Assembly (NCBI GenBank): GCA_025361485.1
Contig: JANYLA010000050.1
Location: forward strand, 1-64,000
Length of the DNA: 64,000 nt
Source of the DNA: Bacteroidales bacterium
Lineage (GTDB): Bacteria; Bacteroidota; Bacteroidia; Bacteroidales; Tenuifilaceae
Direction: 5' to 3'
Positions 1 to 8,891 of this stretch are shown here, piece after piece (positions within the stretch are counted from its first letter, which is position 1; the number at the start of each line of letters is the position of its first letter). The position numbers were made by a program, and so were the translations under genes. The notes beneath the pieces were generated by a model. That model had not been told where the DNA came from. It did no database searches and saw only the letters and a list, made by a program, of their open reading frames with translations.

Positions 1-300
1 GTTCGGCGTAGGTTAGCGGAGCGTACCTGCGTCCAATTTATTCTTTCAGGCTGCGCCTGAGTTTTCAACCATTTACTACCTTCGCTTAGCGTTCTTTGAA
101 AAAATTGGCATTTGCCATAGCTACAGCAGGTGTAGCCTGTTTTGCAAAAAAGAGGAACTTCGAAAATCAGGCAAAAGCCTGTGAGAATATATTCGACTTA
201 GGCGTGCAGCCTAAGCCGAACAGAGAAAATAATAGTTGTTGTTATAAAGCGGTCAGGATACCGCTACTTAAAAAAGCGTAGTTTTGAAAATTACGCTTAG
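1..300. repeat. Tract of consecutive short stem-loops, non-coding
   Basis: The stretch contains a chain of perfect or near-perfect short inverted repeats, each with a small loop: 7-13/25-31 (one G-T pair), 46-51/55-60, 106-110/113-117, 120-125/131-136, 168-172/177-181, 197-203/209-215, 248-253/260-265 and 274-280/292-298. This density is not expected by chance or from a protein gene. A 61-codon open frame at 96-281 crosses all of these stems and has no recognisable protein character. The tract may be a decayed cluster of interspersed palindromic repeats or a structured RNA. It may continue beyond the left edge of the window. Confidence 0.6.
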
Positions 301-383
301 CGAGGTTTGAGTTAAAACTTTAAATTTACTTGGGTTTTAACCTTCTTCTTTCAGTGAAATCAATGTTTTTTTTGGAAATGGAT

Positions 384-415
384 TTGCTCATTCTTCAAAA
401 ATCAACCTATCTTTA
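384..415 (+). promoter_or_regulatory. Putative Bacteroidota-type promoter for ftsE
   Basis: TTG at 384-386 is followed after 21 bases by TATCTTTA (408-415). This matches the Bacteroidota -33 TTG / -7 TAnnTTTG pattern except for the last base. It lies about 50 bp before the ftsE start codon. Confidence 0.35.
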
Positions 416-463
416 TAGCAGTTTTAATACGTTTAACCGTTTTCCAAGCAAATATCTCATACC

Positions 464-1174
464 ATGGCCCTCGATACAATAATTGAAATTGCTAACGCTT
501 CACTATATCAAGATGAGCAGCTTATTCTTTCCGATGTAAGTTTTACAATCGGTAAAGGTGAATTTGTTTATATTATCGGGAAGGTCGGAAGCGGCAAGTC
601 GAGCTTAATAAAAACAATTACAGCAGAAATTGAACTCACAGAAGGTGATGGGATTGTGGCCGATTTCAACTTAAGAACAATTAAGCTTAGCCAGATACCA
701 TACCTGAGAAGAAAGATTGGAATAGTTTTTCAAGATTTTCAACTTCTCCCCGACAGGACCATCTCCGACAACCTTCTCTTTGTGCTGAAAGCAACTGGGT
801 GGAACAATAAATCGGAAATTGAACAGCGCATTAAAGATGCCCTCGAAAAGGTTGGACTTCAGAATAAGGATCACAAAATGCCGCATCAACTGTCGGGAGG
901 CGAGCAGCAACGGGTTGTTATCGCCAGAGCATTGCTCAATGATCCTGAAATTATTCTAGCCGATGAGCCTACCGGAAACCTTGACCCTGAAACATCGGAA
1001 GAGATTATGAGATTACTTCACGATATATCGCTAACAGGCCGTGCAGTAGTAATGGCAACACACAACTACTCATTGCTTAAAAAATTTCCTGGAAGAACAT
1101 TTAAATGCGAAAAGGGAAAAGTTATTGAAACGGAGCAGATGTCGGAGATTGACTTTGAAAGCCTGATGGAATAA
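464..1174 (+). CDS. ftsE: FtsE-like ABC transporter ATP-binding protein
   Basis: This 236-residue ATPase belongs to the FtsE group of ABC proteins. FtsE works with the membrane protein FtsX at the division site and couples ATP hydrolysis to activation of peptidoglycan hydrolases. Visible motifs are Walker [10 protein letters not shown] (39-47), Q-loop glutamine 90, signature LSGGEQQ (143-149), Walker B IILADEP (163-169) and the H-loop His200. Length is normal for FtsE. No ftsX or other permease gene lies next to it, so the membrane partner must be encoded elsewhere. The final 33 bp of the gene, including the stop codon, occur again at 1429-1461. The motifs alone do not fully exclude another short ABC ATPase, such as a LolD-type protein. 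Confidence 0.85.
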   Translation: MALDTIIEIANASLYQDEQLILSDVSFTIGKGEFVYIIGKVGSGKSSLIKTITAEIELTEGDGIVADFNLRTIKLSQIPYLRRKIGIVFQDFQLLPDRTISDNLLFVLKATGWNNKSEIEQRIKDALEKVGLQNKDHKMPHQLSGGEQQRVVIARALLNDPEIILADEPTGNLDPETSEEIMRLLHDISLTGRAVVMATHNYSLLKKFPGRTFKCEKGKVIETEQMSEIDFESLME

Positions 1175-1461
1175 ACTCGGTGGCTCTTAATGCAAGATAA
1201 CTTTCTTCTCATAGATATTGACCTCTGGGTTTTCTATCTGTATTCTTTCCATACTTTTTCCTTGATGAAAAAGTATCAAAAAATCAAGAAAATCTGATGC
1301 TGCCCCCACAAAGCCAGCTCACCCTCGCCAGATTTTCATGCCCACCTCTTGCAAAACGATGATTTTGCATAAAACCAGTAAGGCTTTACTTCTCTATCAA
1401 TGGAAATTATCAGGATATAAAAAAAATCTCGGAGATTGACTTTGAAAGCCTGATGGAATAA
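1142..1461. repeat. 33-bp direct repeats flanking a 254-bp structured insert
   Basis: The last 33 bp of ftsE (1142-1174) are repeated exactly at 1429-1461. The 254 bp between them (1175-1428) have no gene but contain three inverted repeats: a 9-bp stem 1251-1259/1268-1276, a 9-bp pair 1288-1296/1329-1337 with a 32-base loop, and a 7-bp stem 1350-1356/1363-1369. The arrangement looks like insertion of a small non-autonomous element with a long target duplication, or a slipped duplication. The first copy keeps the ftsE reading frame and stop intact. The sequence AAAAGTATCAAAAAAT (1269-1284) recurs at 44820-44835. Confidence 0.7.
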
Positions 1462-1479
1462 TAAAATAATCAACAATTA

Positions 1480-2388
1480 TTATCGCTTAAATAGCTTAAC
1501 AAACCAAGGCAAGTCATTAATAACTACTCTTTGATAACTACATGGTTTTGCACCAAAACTTGCATAAAACCGAGCGACACTCTCGATATTAGAACCCTCA
1601 AAATCTAGCGTCAAAAACGATTCGGAGTAGCTATTAATAAAGTTATCCACAAGAGCAAACATGGCTTTATGCTTCTTTCCACGTTCGCTCGATGCTGCGC
1701 ACAGGTAAATAACCTTGCCATTTGTTTTCACAAAAAAGACTGCAGCACAAAGAATGCCCTGAGCTGTGTATGCAGCATAAATCTCTCCTTCTTTTCTCTC
1801 GATTGAGAGTTGAACAATTTTTCGAAGTTTTTCAAATTCATAGGCAGGTAAAGCGACGACTAGGTTTATTTTATAAAATTCAATAAATTCATCGACTGGT
1901 AATCGCTTATCCACCTTTACACCCATTGCAATAGCCTTTGAGATATTCCTTCGAGTATTCTCGCTGTAACTTGATGAAAGGGCAAAATAGGGTTGAACCA
2001 AATCAAGTTGATATGTAATTCTATTTTGTAAGTTGAACTTGGAAGAATCAAGCCGATTATAAATATTTAGGTTTATCTCTTTATACTTAATTTTTGAAGG
2101 AATTGAATCAAATATTTGTTCGAGAGTTTGCATATCGACTTTACTCGATGAAAATGCACCTAACTGCTGAGTAAAAAGAGGTTGATAAATATATGAAATG
2201 CCAAACTTGCGATTCGTGACTAATGGAAAAACTACGCTGTAATCATCACCGATAATGGCGTCCCACTCCCCTGCCACAATATTCAAATACCATGAGTATG
2301 CATAAACAATTCCATTCAATGAGTTGCTAATGCAATTATCCCATTTCTGATAATCAATATCGTTATGCTTAGTATACTGGATTGTCAC
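1480..2388 (-). CDS. GNAT/FemAB-like acyltransferase
   Basis: This 302-residue protein resembles the FemAB/BioF2-like branch of the GNAT fold (Acetyltransf_6-type), with the second half (about 150-285) carrying the GNAT-like strand-helix pattern. Such proteins transfer acyl or aminoacyl groups, often to cell-surface glycans or peptidoglycan precursors, but the substrate cannot be read from the sequence. There is no signal peptide or membrane segment, so it should be cytoplasmic. It starts with GTG and its first 20 bp overlap the 3' end of the upstream polysaccharide-deacetylase-like gene. The two are therefore probably translationally coupled and may modify the same envelope polymer. Confidence 0.6.
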   Translation of the reverse strand: MTIQYTKHNDIDYQKWDNCISNSLNGIVYAYSWYLNIVAGEWDAIIGDDYSVVFPLVTNRKFGISYIYQPLFTQQLGAFSSSKVDMQTLEQIFDSIPSKIKYKEINLNIYNRLDSSKFNLQNRITYQLDLVQPYFALSSSYSENTRRNISKAIAMGVKVDKRLPVDEFIEFYKINLVVALPAYEFEKLRKIVQLSIERKEGEIYAAYTAQGILCAAVFFVKTNGKVIYLCAASSERGKKHKAMFALVDNFINSYSESFLTLDFEGSNIESVARFYASFGAKPCSYQRVVINDLPWFVKLFKR

Positions 2389-3697
2389 TTTGCAACCTCT
2401 TAACTTTCTCGAGCACCAAAGGCATTAGCAGCTCCCACCCTTTCCAAGGTGCAATTCCCGACATATATTCATTATGCCAAATGGAAACAAAGGTTCCATT
2501 GACTTTATAAACCTTATCAACAAGATTCATTATGCTATTCAATGCTTCTAAAGGGTTCATCCTCATTTGCTCACAAAGAGTATAATCCATTGTTTGAAAT
2601 GGGATAATCTTTAAATCCAGAACTTTTTCTTCTCTGATATTATAAAATTTGAAAGGGGTACATGTACCAGCCCTAAAACCAATGCTATCGGAATATCCCA
2701 TGGAGTAGTCCTCTTTAATTCCAAGCAGAACTAAATTGGAATAGGTTGTTGGTAAAAAAATTCGAAGATAGTGCTGACGACTTTGTTTAATATTTACATT
2801 TAAAATCCGAGCAATATCATTTATCTCTAATTTGACGCGATCATAACTTGTTCCCGAATAGTACGAAGGATGAATCCCTACTTTAAATTTATCACCAATT
2901 CGATGAATCAAACTCTGCATTTCGTATTGCTGAACAGGAATGTTTCTATCGTACCTACCGTTCTTACCAACGAGTATAAACCAAATAGTCTTTGGCCAAT
3001 CCTTAAGCAAAGTGAATGCGCTTTCGTAAATATCAAAAGGGTCTTTCTTTAAGTTCAGGTAAACAATTATTCGATTGGTTACATCGCTAAAACGAAGCGT
3101 GAACAATGATCTTAACGTTCCTAAAATCGCTCTACCAACCCCTTTATGCTGATATGCGTATGCGTTATCAACATCAATGGTTGGGATAAATTCAAATCGC
3201 TTGGGATTAATCTTAAAACTCGGAAACTTATCCTGAATCTTCTTTACCAATTTATAGGTCCACTGATCAACAATTGGCTCATACAAAAATCCGCCTAACG
3301 AGGCAACGCTTTGGTCGGAGGCAAAACGATTATGCTTATCGGGCTCAAATAACAGGTATTCCTCATATCGAGTGATTAAAAAAAAGACTGCGGCAAAAAG
3401 ATCAAAAGGGATATCAGCCTCCTTTGAAGTTTTAAAAAAAGCGGGCAACTCCTCCCATTTAAAAAATTCTATTTTTTGACGCTCAACCGAATCCTCAATC
3501 ATTAAATTATGAGGCACTATATGTATTCCGTCTTTAACCGCCAACATGCAGTATGATACGAGAACACCACAATGCAGTTTCGCTTCTGAATAGGAAGAAG
3601 TTATACGAACCCTTACTCCGAGAATATCTTCGAAGATAAACCTAATCGTATAATCAACACGGGGCGTTAACCTTTGAGTATATACAAGTATATCCAT
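2369..3697 (-). CDS. Polysaccharide deacetylase family protein (DUF7033-type)
   Basis: The 442-residue product resembles the Bacteroidota polysaccharide-deacetylase proteins that have an N-terminal extension before a NodB-like barrel. Candidate catalytic or metal residues are Asp175 and Asp177 in the IPTIDVDNAY segment, His276 in GIHPSYY, His309 in RQHYLR and His408 in SIWHNEY. These fit the Asp-His-His metal site plus a second histidine of carbohydrate esterase family 4 in a diverged form. There is no signal peptide, so a cytoplasmic or membrane-surface substrate such as a lipid-linked glycan is likelier than an exported enzyme. The gene overlaps the downstream acyltransferase gene by 20 bp. 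Substrate unknown. Confidence 0.7.
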   Translation of the reverse strand: MDILVYTQRLTPRVDYTIRFIFEDILGVRVRITSSYSEAKLHCGVLVSYCMLAVKDGIHIVPHNLMIEDSVERQKIEFFKWEELPAFFKTSKEADIPFDLFAAVFFLITRYEEYLLFEPDKHNRFASDQSVASLGGFLYEPIVDQWTYKLVKKIQDKFPSFKINPKRFEFIPTIDVDNAYAYQHKGVGRAILGTLRSLFTLRFSDVTNRIIVYLNLKKDPFDIYESAFTLLKDWPKTIWFILVGKNGRYDRNIPVQQYEMQSLIHRIGDKFKVGIHPSYYSGTSYDRVKLEINDIARILNVNIKQSRQHYLRIFLPTTYSNLVLLGIKEDYSMGYSDSIGFRAGTCTPFKFYNIREEKVLDLKIIPFQTMDYTLCEQMRMNPLEALNSIMNLVDKVYKVNGTFVSIWHNEYMSGIAPWKGWELLMPLVLEKVKRLQSDNPVY

Positions 3698-3836
3698 TCA
3701 GGGAGCAACGATTTTATCAATACGAAGATATGATTTTTTTAAATAAATCAGGTGATCGTTGACGACAGATGGTTTTCAAATGTCTTATTTGATTTTTTGC
3801 TCACCTATCTCCTCTTCAACCATCAACGGTTATGAA

Positions 3837-6329
3837 CTAATCTAAAACTACAATGGTAATCCCTGTTCCTCCAAACTCAACACGCTCATCGGCAAACGAT
3901 TTAACACCAGGATGTGTGGCTAAATACTCGCGGATTAGCTGACGAAGAATACCATTCCCTTTACCATGCAGAATACGCACCTGGTTTACACCAAGCATTA
4001 AAGCTTCATCAACTAATTCCTGGGATGCTCTAATAGCCTCCTCGGCACGAAAACCGCGCAAATCGATCTCTCCTTTAAAGTTCAACTTCCGTTTAAGGGT
4101 ATCAACTCCACTGCCTGTTCTTGGCTGTGATACCTCACGGTTGGCTTTTCGATAGTCGTTTGATGATATCAACTCCAACTTCTCAATATCTATACTTGTA
4201 AGCATATTGCCAAAGGCTATTACGGCATTTTTTGAACCTACTTCAAACACTTCACCAACAATATCCTGATCCTTCAGTCTAACCTTATCACCCTTTTCAA
4301 GAGCTTTAATCTCTATTTTTTCAGGAGTTCCAACATTTGAATTAAGGCTATCCTTTTTAGCATTCTCCTCGCGACGCTTCTGTTTCTCTTTTAATCGTTC
4401 AATCTTCTGATCAATCGCTTCGTCCTGCGTATTAATTTTGCTCTCAAAATCATCCTTGAACTCAGCAAGTTCAGCACGAACTTCTTTCGTTTTCTCCTTG
4501 TGAGCATTCGTTTCTTTAATTACACGAATCGTGTTCTCAATTTGTCGATTAGTATTAGAAAGTAATTGTTCGGCTTCCTTTTTTGCCTTAGCAAAAATCT
4601 CTTTTCGCTGCGCTTTAATTGCAAGAAGTTCCTGTTCTAGTATCTTTTCGGTCTCCTCAACCTTTTTGTTGGTCAATCTAATATTGTCCCGTTTCTTCTC
4701 CCAGTAACGTTTATCGCGCGAAATTTCACGCAGATGTTTTTCGAAGCTGATATGATCCTCTCCCACCTTTGATGATGCTGACTGAAGCACATCCTCAGGC
4801 AATCCAATTTTCCGAGCAATCTCAAAGGCAAAACTACTTCCGGGTTTACCTATTTCAAGTTTGAATAACGGTTGAATCTTACTTACATCAAAAAGCATTG
4901 CTCCATTTACCACACCTTGATTACCAGCAGCAAAATGCTTTAAATTAGTATAATGGGTTGTTATTACCCCAAAAGTTCCCTGTTCGCAGAATCGCTGAAG
5001 AATAGATTCAGCAATAGCTCCACCAACCATTGGCTCGGTTCCTGCGCCAAACTCATCGATAAGAATCAACGATTTGGAATCGGCATTTCGCAGAAACTGC
5101 TTCATATTCAAAAGATGTGAGCTATAGGTACTTAAATCGTTCTCGATGGATTGCTCATCGCCAATATCAATAAAAATCTTATCGAAAATTCCAATCTCCG
5201 AATTCTCTAGCAACGAGGGTAAAAATCCGCACTGGAGCATGTATTGCAATAAACCTACAGTCTTTAGACAAACCGATTTTCCTCCTGCATTTGGGCCTGA
5301 AATCAACAGGATCCGCTCATTGCTATCGAGTTGAATATCCAACGGAACAATCTCTTTCTTCTCGCGCTTAAGGGTTAGGTAAAGCAATGGGTGCTTAGCC
5401 TGACGTACGTAGATGTGTGGTTTATCAGCCAATATTGGCTTTGCTCCGTTTACATCGATGGCAAAAAGCGCTTTGGCTCTAATAAAATCAATAGTACCCA
5501 AGAAATCATAAGCCAATAACAATTCAGGAATGTATGGACGAATTGAATCTGAGAATTCGACCAATATCCTGACCAGCTCTCGACGTTCGGCATACTCCAG
5601 CTCCCGAATCTCGTTATTCAGCTCAACCACCTCAACGGGCTCAATGTATACCGTTTTTCCGGTTGCAGACTCATCGTGAACAAAACCTTTTATCTTTCGT
5701 TTATTCGAGGCCGAAACAGGTATAACAATTCGTCCTTCGCGAATAGAAGGCGTGGCATCTGACTCAACATAGCCATCGGATTGAGCCGATTTCAGTATGC
5801 TTTGGATTCGTTTTGATATTGAAGCCTGCTTGGATGATACCTCGATGCGAATCCTTGCTAACTCAGGCGATGCATTGTCCTTAATCTTGCCAAATTTGTT
5901 TAGGATTGAGTCAATCCGATCGGTAACAAATGGATAATAGGATAAATTTTTGGTGAGATTTGTAAGGTTTGGGTAAAGCGGTTCATCGCCACGGCGAAAA
6001 AAGTTAAGCAAAGCCTTAATAGAATCGAGTGATTTGCGAAGATCAAACAGCTCTCGCTCATCGAGCCATGTTCCTTGAAGTTGAATTCGCTCTAGAAAAG
6101 GAGTAGTATCAATATAGTTATCAACCGGAAAACTATCATCCATCAAGGTAATAGTTTTCATCTCATCAACCTCCGAAATCAAACGGTTTACATTCACGAA
6201 ATCGGAGCTAAAAGAAACCTCCGTAACCTTTCTAATCCCTAAATGGCAGAGGCAGCGAGAGGTAACCAATTCTCGAACTTTATCAAAGCCAACTTTCTCC
6301 TCAAAATTTTTTGGGTAAATGTATTCCAT
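3837..6329 (-). CDS. mutS2: Endonuclease MutS2
   Basis: This 830-residue MutS paralogue has the MutS core domain, a Walker A GPNAGGKS (345-352), Walker B in LILIDEFGAGTEP, a long coiled-coil region (about 520-670) and a C-terminal Smr nuclease domain (about 750-830) containing IDLRGFRAEEA and LHGKGNGILR. It lacks the mismatch-recognition domain of MutS. Family members act on branched DNA and suppress recombination, or rescue collided ribosomes in Firmicutes; which role applies here is unknown. Length and domain order are complete. It is a single gene with its own Bacteroidota-type promoter just upstream at 6348-6377. Confidence 0.95.
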   Translation of the reverse strand: MEYIYPKNFEEKVGFDKVRELVTSRCLCHLGIRKVTEVSFSSDFVNVNRLISEVDEMKTITLMDDSFPVDNYIDTTPFLERIQLQGTWLDERELFDLRKSLDSIKALLNFFRRGDEPLYPNLTNLTKNLSYYPFVTDRIDSILNKFGKIKDNASPELARIRIEVSSKQASISKRIQSILKSAQSDGYVESDATPSIREGRIVIPVSASNKRKIKGFVHDESATGKTVYIEPVEVVELNNEIRELEYAERRELVRILVEFSDSIRPYIPELLLAYDFLGTIDFIRAKALFAIDVNGAKPILADKPHIYVRQAKHPLLYLTLKREKKEIVPLDIQLDSNERILLISGPNAGGKSVCLKTVGLLQYMLQCGFLPSLLENSEIGIFDKIFIDIGDEQSIENDLSTYSSHLLNMKQFLRNADSKSLILIDEFGAGTEPMVGGAIAESILQRFCEQGTFGVITTHYTNLKHFAAGNQGVVNGAMLFDVSKIQPLFKLEIGKPGSSFAFEIARKIGLPEDVLQSASSKVGEDHISFEKHLREISRDKRYWEKKRDNIRLTNKKVEETEKILEQELLAIKAQRKEIFAKAKKEAEQLLSNTNRQIENTIRVIKETNAHKEKTKEVRAELAEFKDDFESKINTQDEAIDQKIERLKEKQKRREENAKKDSLNSNVGTPEKIEIKALEKGDKVRLKDQDIVGEVFEVGSKNAVIAFGNMLTSIDIEKLELISSNDYRKANREVSQPRTGSGVDTLKRKLNFKGEIDLRGFRAEEAIRASQELVDEALMLGVNQVRILHGKGNGILRQLIREYLATHPGVKSFADERVEFGGTGITIVVLD

Positions 6330-6347
6330 AACACTTTAAATTCAGCG

Positions 6348-6377
6348 CAAAGGTAATAGTAATAAGCGTACAGACAA
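6348..6377 (-). promoter_or_regulatory. Bacteroidota-type promoter for mutS2
   Basis: Read on the minus strand, TTG (6377-6375) is followed after 19 bases by TACCTTTG (6355-6348). This is an exact match to the TAnnTTTG -7 consensus of Bacteroidota at standard spacing. The -7 box ends about 20 bp before the mutS2 start codon. Confidence 0.6.
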
Positions 6378-6541
6378 TGAAAGAGCATAAACATCCGTAA
6401 TAATCAGGCTAATAATAACCTCAAGGAGCATACGAATAATCGGGATTACAGATAATATGAAAAAGAATAAGAGAAAAATTCTATAATATTTGATTTTTAT
6501 TAAATGATTACGTAAAATGCATTTTTAAAATCATCCGAAAA

Positions 6542-8332
6542 ATGCCTTTAAATATCCCGCGCAATAATTCGCTAAAAGTTAAATTTGCTGTATTTACGGC
6601 AATTTCAACTGCGTTAATATTTCTGTTTTTGGTTATTTACGTTGGCAAATCGCAGCGTTCCGCAGCGTATACCGATTCAAAAACCATTGCTTTGGAAGTC
6701 TCGCGAAAAGCATCGCTAGAAACTGAAAAGTTTTTATCTACCGCATTTGAAGTTACCAGAGAGCTATCAAGAAACTTTGAGATACTCAAAAAAAATAAGA
6801 TTGAGAGAAAGGTGTTATGCCAAATGCTAACAAAATCGCTTGAAGACAATAAGAATTTTCTTGCAATTTGGCTATTATGGGAACCCAATGCATACGATGG
6901 AAAGGATAAAGAGTATTCAAATAAAGACCATTACGAATCGTCGGGCAGCTTCTCGATAACGTATTTCAGAGCGAATGGTGAGATAAAAACTGAGAAAAAT
7001 AATATCATTGATTATCAGGAAGATTACTACACTGTTCCTAAAAAAAAGAGACACGAGGTTTTAATCGATCCATACGAATATCAATACAGGGGTTTCGAAA
7101 AGATTTATTATGAAACTTCGGTTGTAATTCCGCTTATATACAACAACACTTTTAATGGCGTTGTTGCTGTAGATATCAACCTTAAAAGCCTGAAGGACAA
7201 ACTTAACTCAATTAACATTTATCAAACAGGCTATGTCTCACTCATATCAAACACCGGCATAATTGTATCTCATCCCGATAGTACCGTTTGCAAAAGGAAT
7301 ATTAAAGATTTTTTAAAAGGCTCGGCAAACTCAAACATTATCAACACGCTAAAGGACAAAGAAAAATCCTACGAAACAGTTTCGGAGTTTACAGGCAAGA
7401 AAGTTTTGCGAATAATTTATCCCGTAAAAATGGGCAATACGAATTCACCATGGTACACTATGGTTGAAATCCCATTGAATGAAATTACCGATAGATCTAA
7501 CCAACTTTTAATAACATCACTTATTATTTTGCTAATTGGCCTATCGCTTTTAATCTACTTAACCATTAATATTCTTGAGCGGCGCAAGTATGAAAGAGTG
7601 CTGCTTGAAGCTACATTAAAAGCAGAAGAGAGCGAAAGACTAAAAACAGCTTTTCTTAGCAATATCTCCCATGAAATAAGAACTCCAATGAATGGAATTA
7701 TGGGTTTTACAGAACTTCTTGTAAATAAAGACACCAATGATGAACAAAGAGTATTTTACAAAGAGCGAATCCTGAACGCATGCAATCAATTACTATTTAT
7801 CATTAACGATATAATTGACATTTCCGCCATTGAAACAGGGAAAGTATCCATAAGATTATCAAGTGTCTCGATGACTGAAATCGTATCAAACCTTAAGCAT
7901 TTCTTTGAGCCCCTTGCTGTAGAGAAAAACATTGCTTTAGTCATTCAAAATATGAATGAATCACCAATCGATTACTTTGAAACTGATGAGATAAAACTTG
8001 TTCAAATACTTACCAACCTGATAAATAACAGCTTTAAATTTACCGAGAAAGGCTCAGTAATTTTTGGTTATAACGTTGAAGAAAAATATATTAAGTTCTA
8101 TGTTAGAGATACTGGAATTGGTATAAAACCTGAGAATCAAGAAACAATTTTCGATCGATTTAGACAAGCAGATTATGGATTAAATCGTAAGCATCAAGGC
8201 ACAGGATTAGGTCTGTCTATTTCAAAGGCTTTTGCCGAATTACTTGGCGGGAAGATATGGTTTGAACCCAACAAAACGGTTGGCACCACATTTTACTTTA
8301 CAATACCCTACAAACCAGTTAAGTCCAATTAA
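6542..8332 (+). CDS. Cache-domain sensor histidine kinase
   Basis: This 596-residue membrane kinase has a transmembrane helix at about 13-35, an extracytoplasmic Cache (PDC)-type sensing region (about 36-320) and a second helix at about 322-345. It continues with a HisKA dimerisation domain with the phospho-acceptor His377 in FLSNISHEIRTPMNG and a HATPase_c domain ending near 590. G-boxes are visible as DTGIGIKPEN and GTGLGLSISK. There is no receiver domain in the protein and no response-regulator gene beside it, so it is an orphan kinase whose partner is encoded elsewhere. The ligand is unknown; Cache domains usually bind small metabolites. It ends 20 bp before the DUF3795 gene and may be co-transcribed with it. 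Confidence 0.85.
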   Translation: MPLNIPRNNSLKVKFAVFTAISTALIFLFLVIYVGKSQRSAAYTDSKTIALEVSRKASLETEKFLSTAFEVTRELSRNFEILKKNKIERKVLCQMLTKSLEDNKNFLAIWLLWEPNAYDGKDKEYSNKDHYESSGSFSITYFRANGEIKTEKNNIIDYQEDYYTVPKKKRHEVLIDPYEYQYRGFEKIYYETSVVIPLIYNNTFNGVVAVDINLKSLKDKLNSINIYQTGYVSLISNTGIIVSHPDSTVCKRNIKDFLKGSANSNIINTLKDKEKSYETVSEFTGKKVLRIIYPVKMGNTNSPWYTMVEIPLNEITDRSNQLLITSLIILLIGLSLLIYLTINILERRKYERVLLEATLKAEESERLKTAFLSNISHEIRTPMNGIMGFTELLVNKDTNDEQRVFYKERILNACNQLLFIINDIIDISAIETGKVSIRLSSVSMTEIVSNLKHFFEPLAVEKNIALVIQNMNESPIDYFETDEIKLVQILTNLINNSFKFTEKGSVIFGYNVEEKYIKFYVRDTGIGIKPENQETIFDRFRQADYGLNRKHQGTGLGLSISKAFAELLGGKIWFEPNKTVGTTFYFTIPYKPVKSN

Positions 8333-8352
8333 TAATAAGTAATTTATATTTA

Positions 8353-8805
8353 ATGGAATATCAAACAATATTGGAATTTCTTGGTCCATGTGGTATTAAT
8401 TGCCAAAAATGTTTTGCTTTCAAGAATGGGAATATCAAGAAAGAGAGCGAAAAACTTAAAAACAGTCTGGGTAGTTTCGATATCTATGCAAAACGTTTTA
8501 ATGAACTGCTAGACGCTCCTGTTTTTAATAAATATCCCGACTTTAAGGAAATGTTGGATTACTTTGCTTCTGGTAACTGTTTGGGTTGCAGAAAGCAAGA
8601 GTGTCATCTTTTTAAAGCATGTAATGTTAGAGTTTGCCACAAGGAGAAATCGGTTGACTTTTGTTTCCAATGCAACGACTTTCCGTGCAACAACTCAGGA
8701 TTTGACGTTCATTTAGAACAAAGGTGGGTTGTTATAAACCAAAAGATGAAAGAGATTGGGGTTGAGGAGTACTACAATGAAATTAAAGACAAACCTAGAT
8801 ATTAG
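8353..8805 (+). CDS. DUF3795 cysteine-rich protein
   Basis: The 150-residue protein matches the DUF3795 type: GPCGINCQKC near the N-terminus (Cys13, Cys17, Cys20) followed by a second group of eight cysteines in pairs such as CLGC and CFQC. This pattern suggests binding of zinc or an iron-sulfur cluster, but no function is established for the family. No signal peptide is present, so it should be cytoplasmic. It follows the histidine kinase by 20 bp on the same strand. Its stop codon overlaps the outer arm of a large inverted repeat that separates it from the convergent rubrerythrin gene. Confidence 0.7.
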   Translation: MEYQTILEFLGPCGINCQKCFAFKNGNIKKESEKLKNSLGSFDIYAKRFNELLDAPVFNKYPDFKEMLDYFASGNCLGCRKQECHLFKACNVRVCHKEKSVDFCFQCNDFPCNNSGFDVHLEQRWVVINQKMKEIGVEEYYNEIKDKPRY

Positions 8806-8882
8806 TGCCTAGAGTACTTAAAATGCCTAGAGTGCCTAAAGTTACAAGATTTTAACTTTAGGCACTCTAAATTCTAGGCACT
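8804..8882. terminator. Nested inverted repeat, probable bidirectional terminator
   Basis: A perfect 17-bp inverted repeat (8828-8844 and 8853-8869, 8-base loop) lies inside a second 10-bp pair (8804-8813 and 8873-8882). The left side is built from near-identical units TGCCTAGAGT (8806-8815 and 8824-8833) and TGCCTAAAGT (8833-8842). It fills the whole gap between the convergent DUF3795 and rubrerythrin genes, so it can end transcription both ways. The modular copies suggest it derives from an interspersed repeat and is not a simple terminator. Confidence 0.7.
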
Positions 8883-8891
8883 TTTCTTACT

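Noticed and set aside
96-281. Open frame of 61 codons in the left tract
   Set aside because: It crosses several perfect stem-loops, and its amino-acid composition reflects the palindromes; no domain or signal peptide is recognisable.
1175-1428. Possible small transposase or insertion sequence
   Set aside because: No open frame of transposase length and no long terminal inverted repeats; only short hairpins are present, so at most a non-autonomous element.
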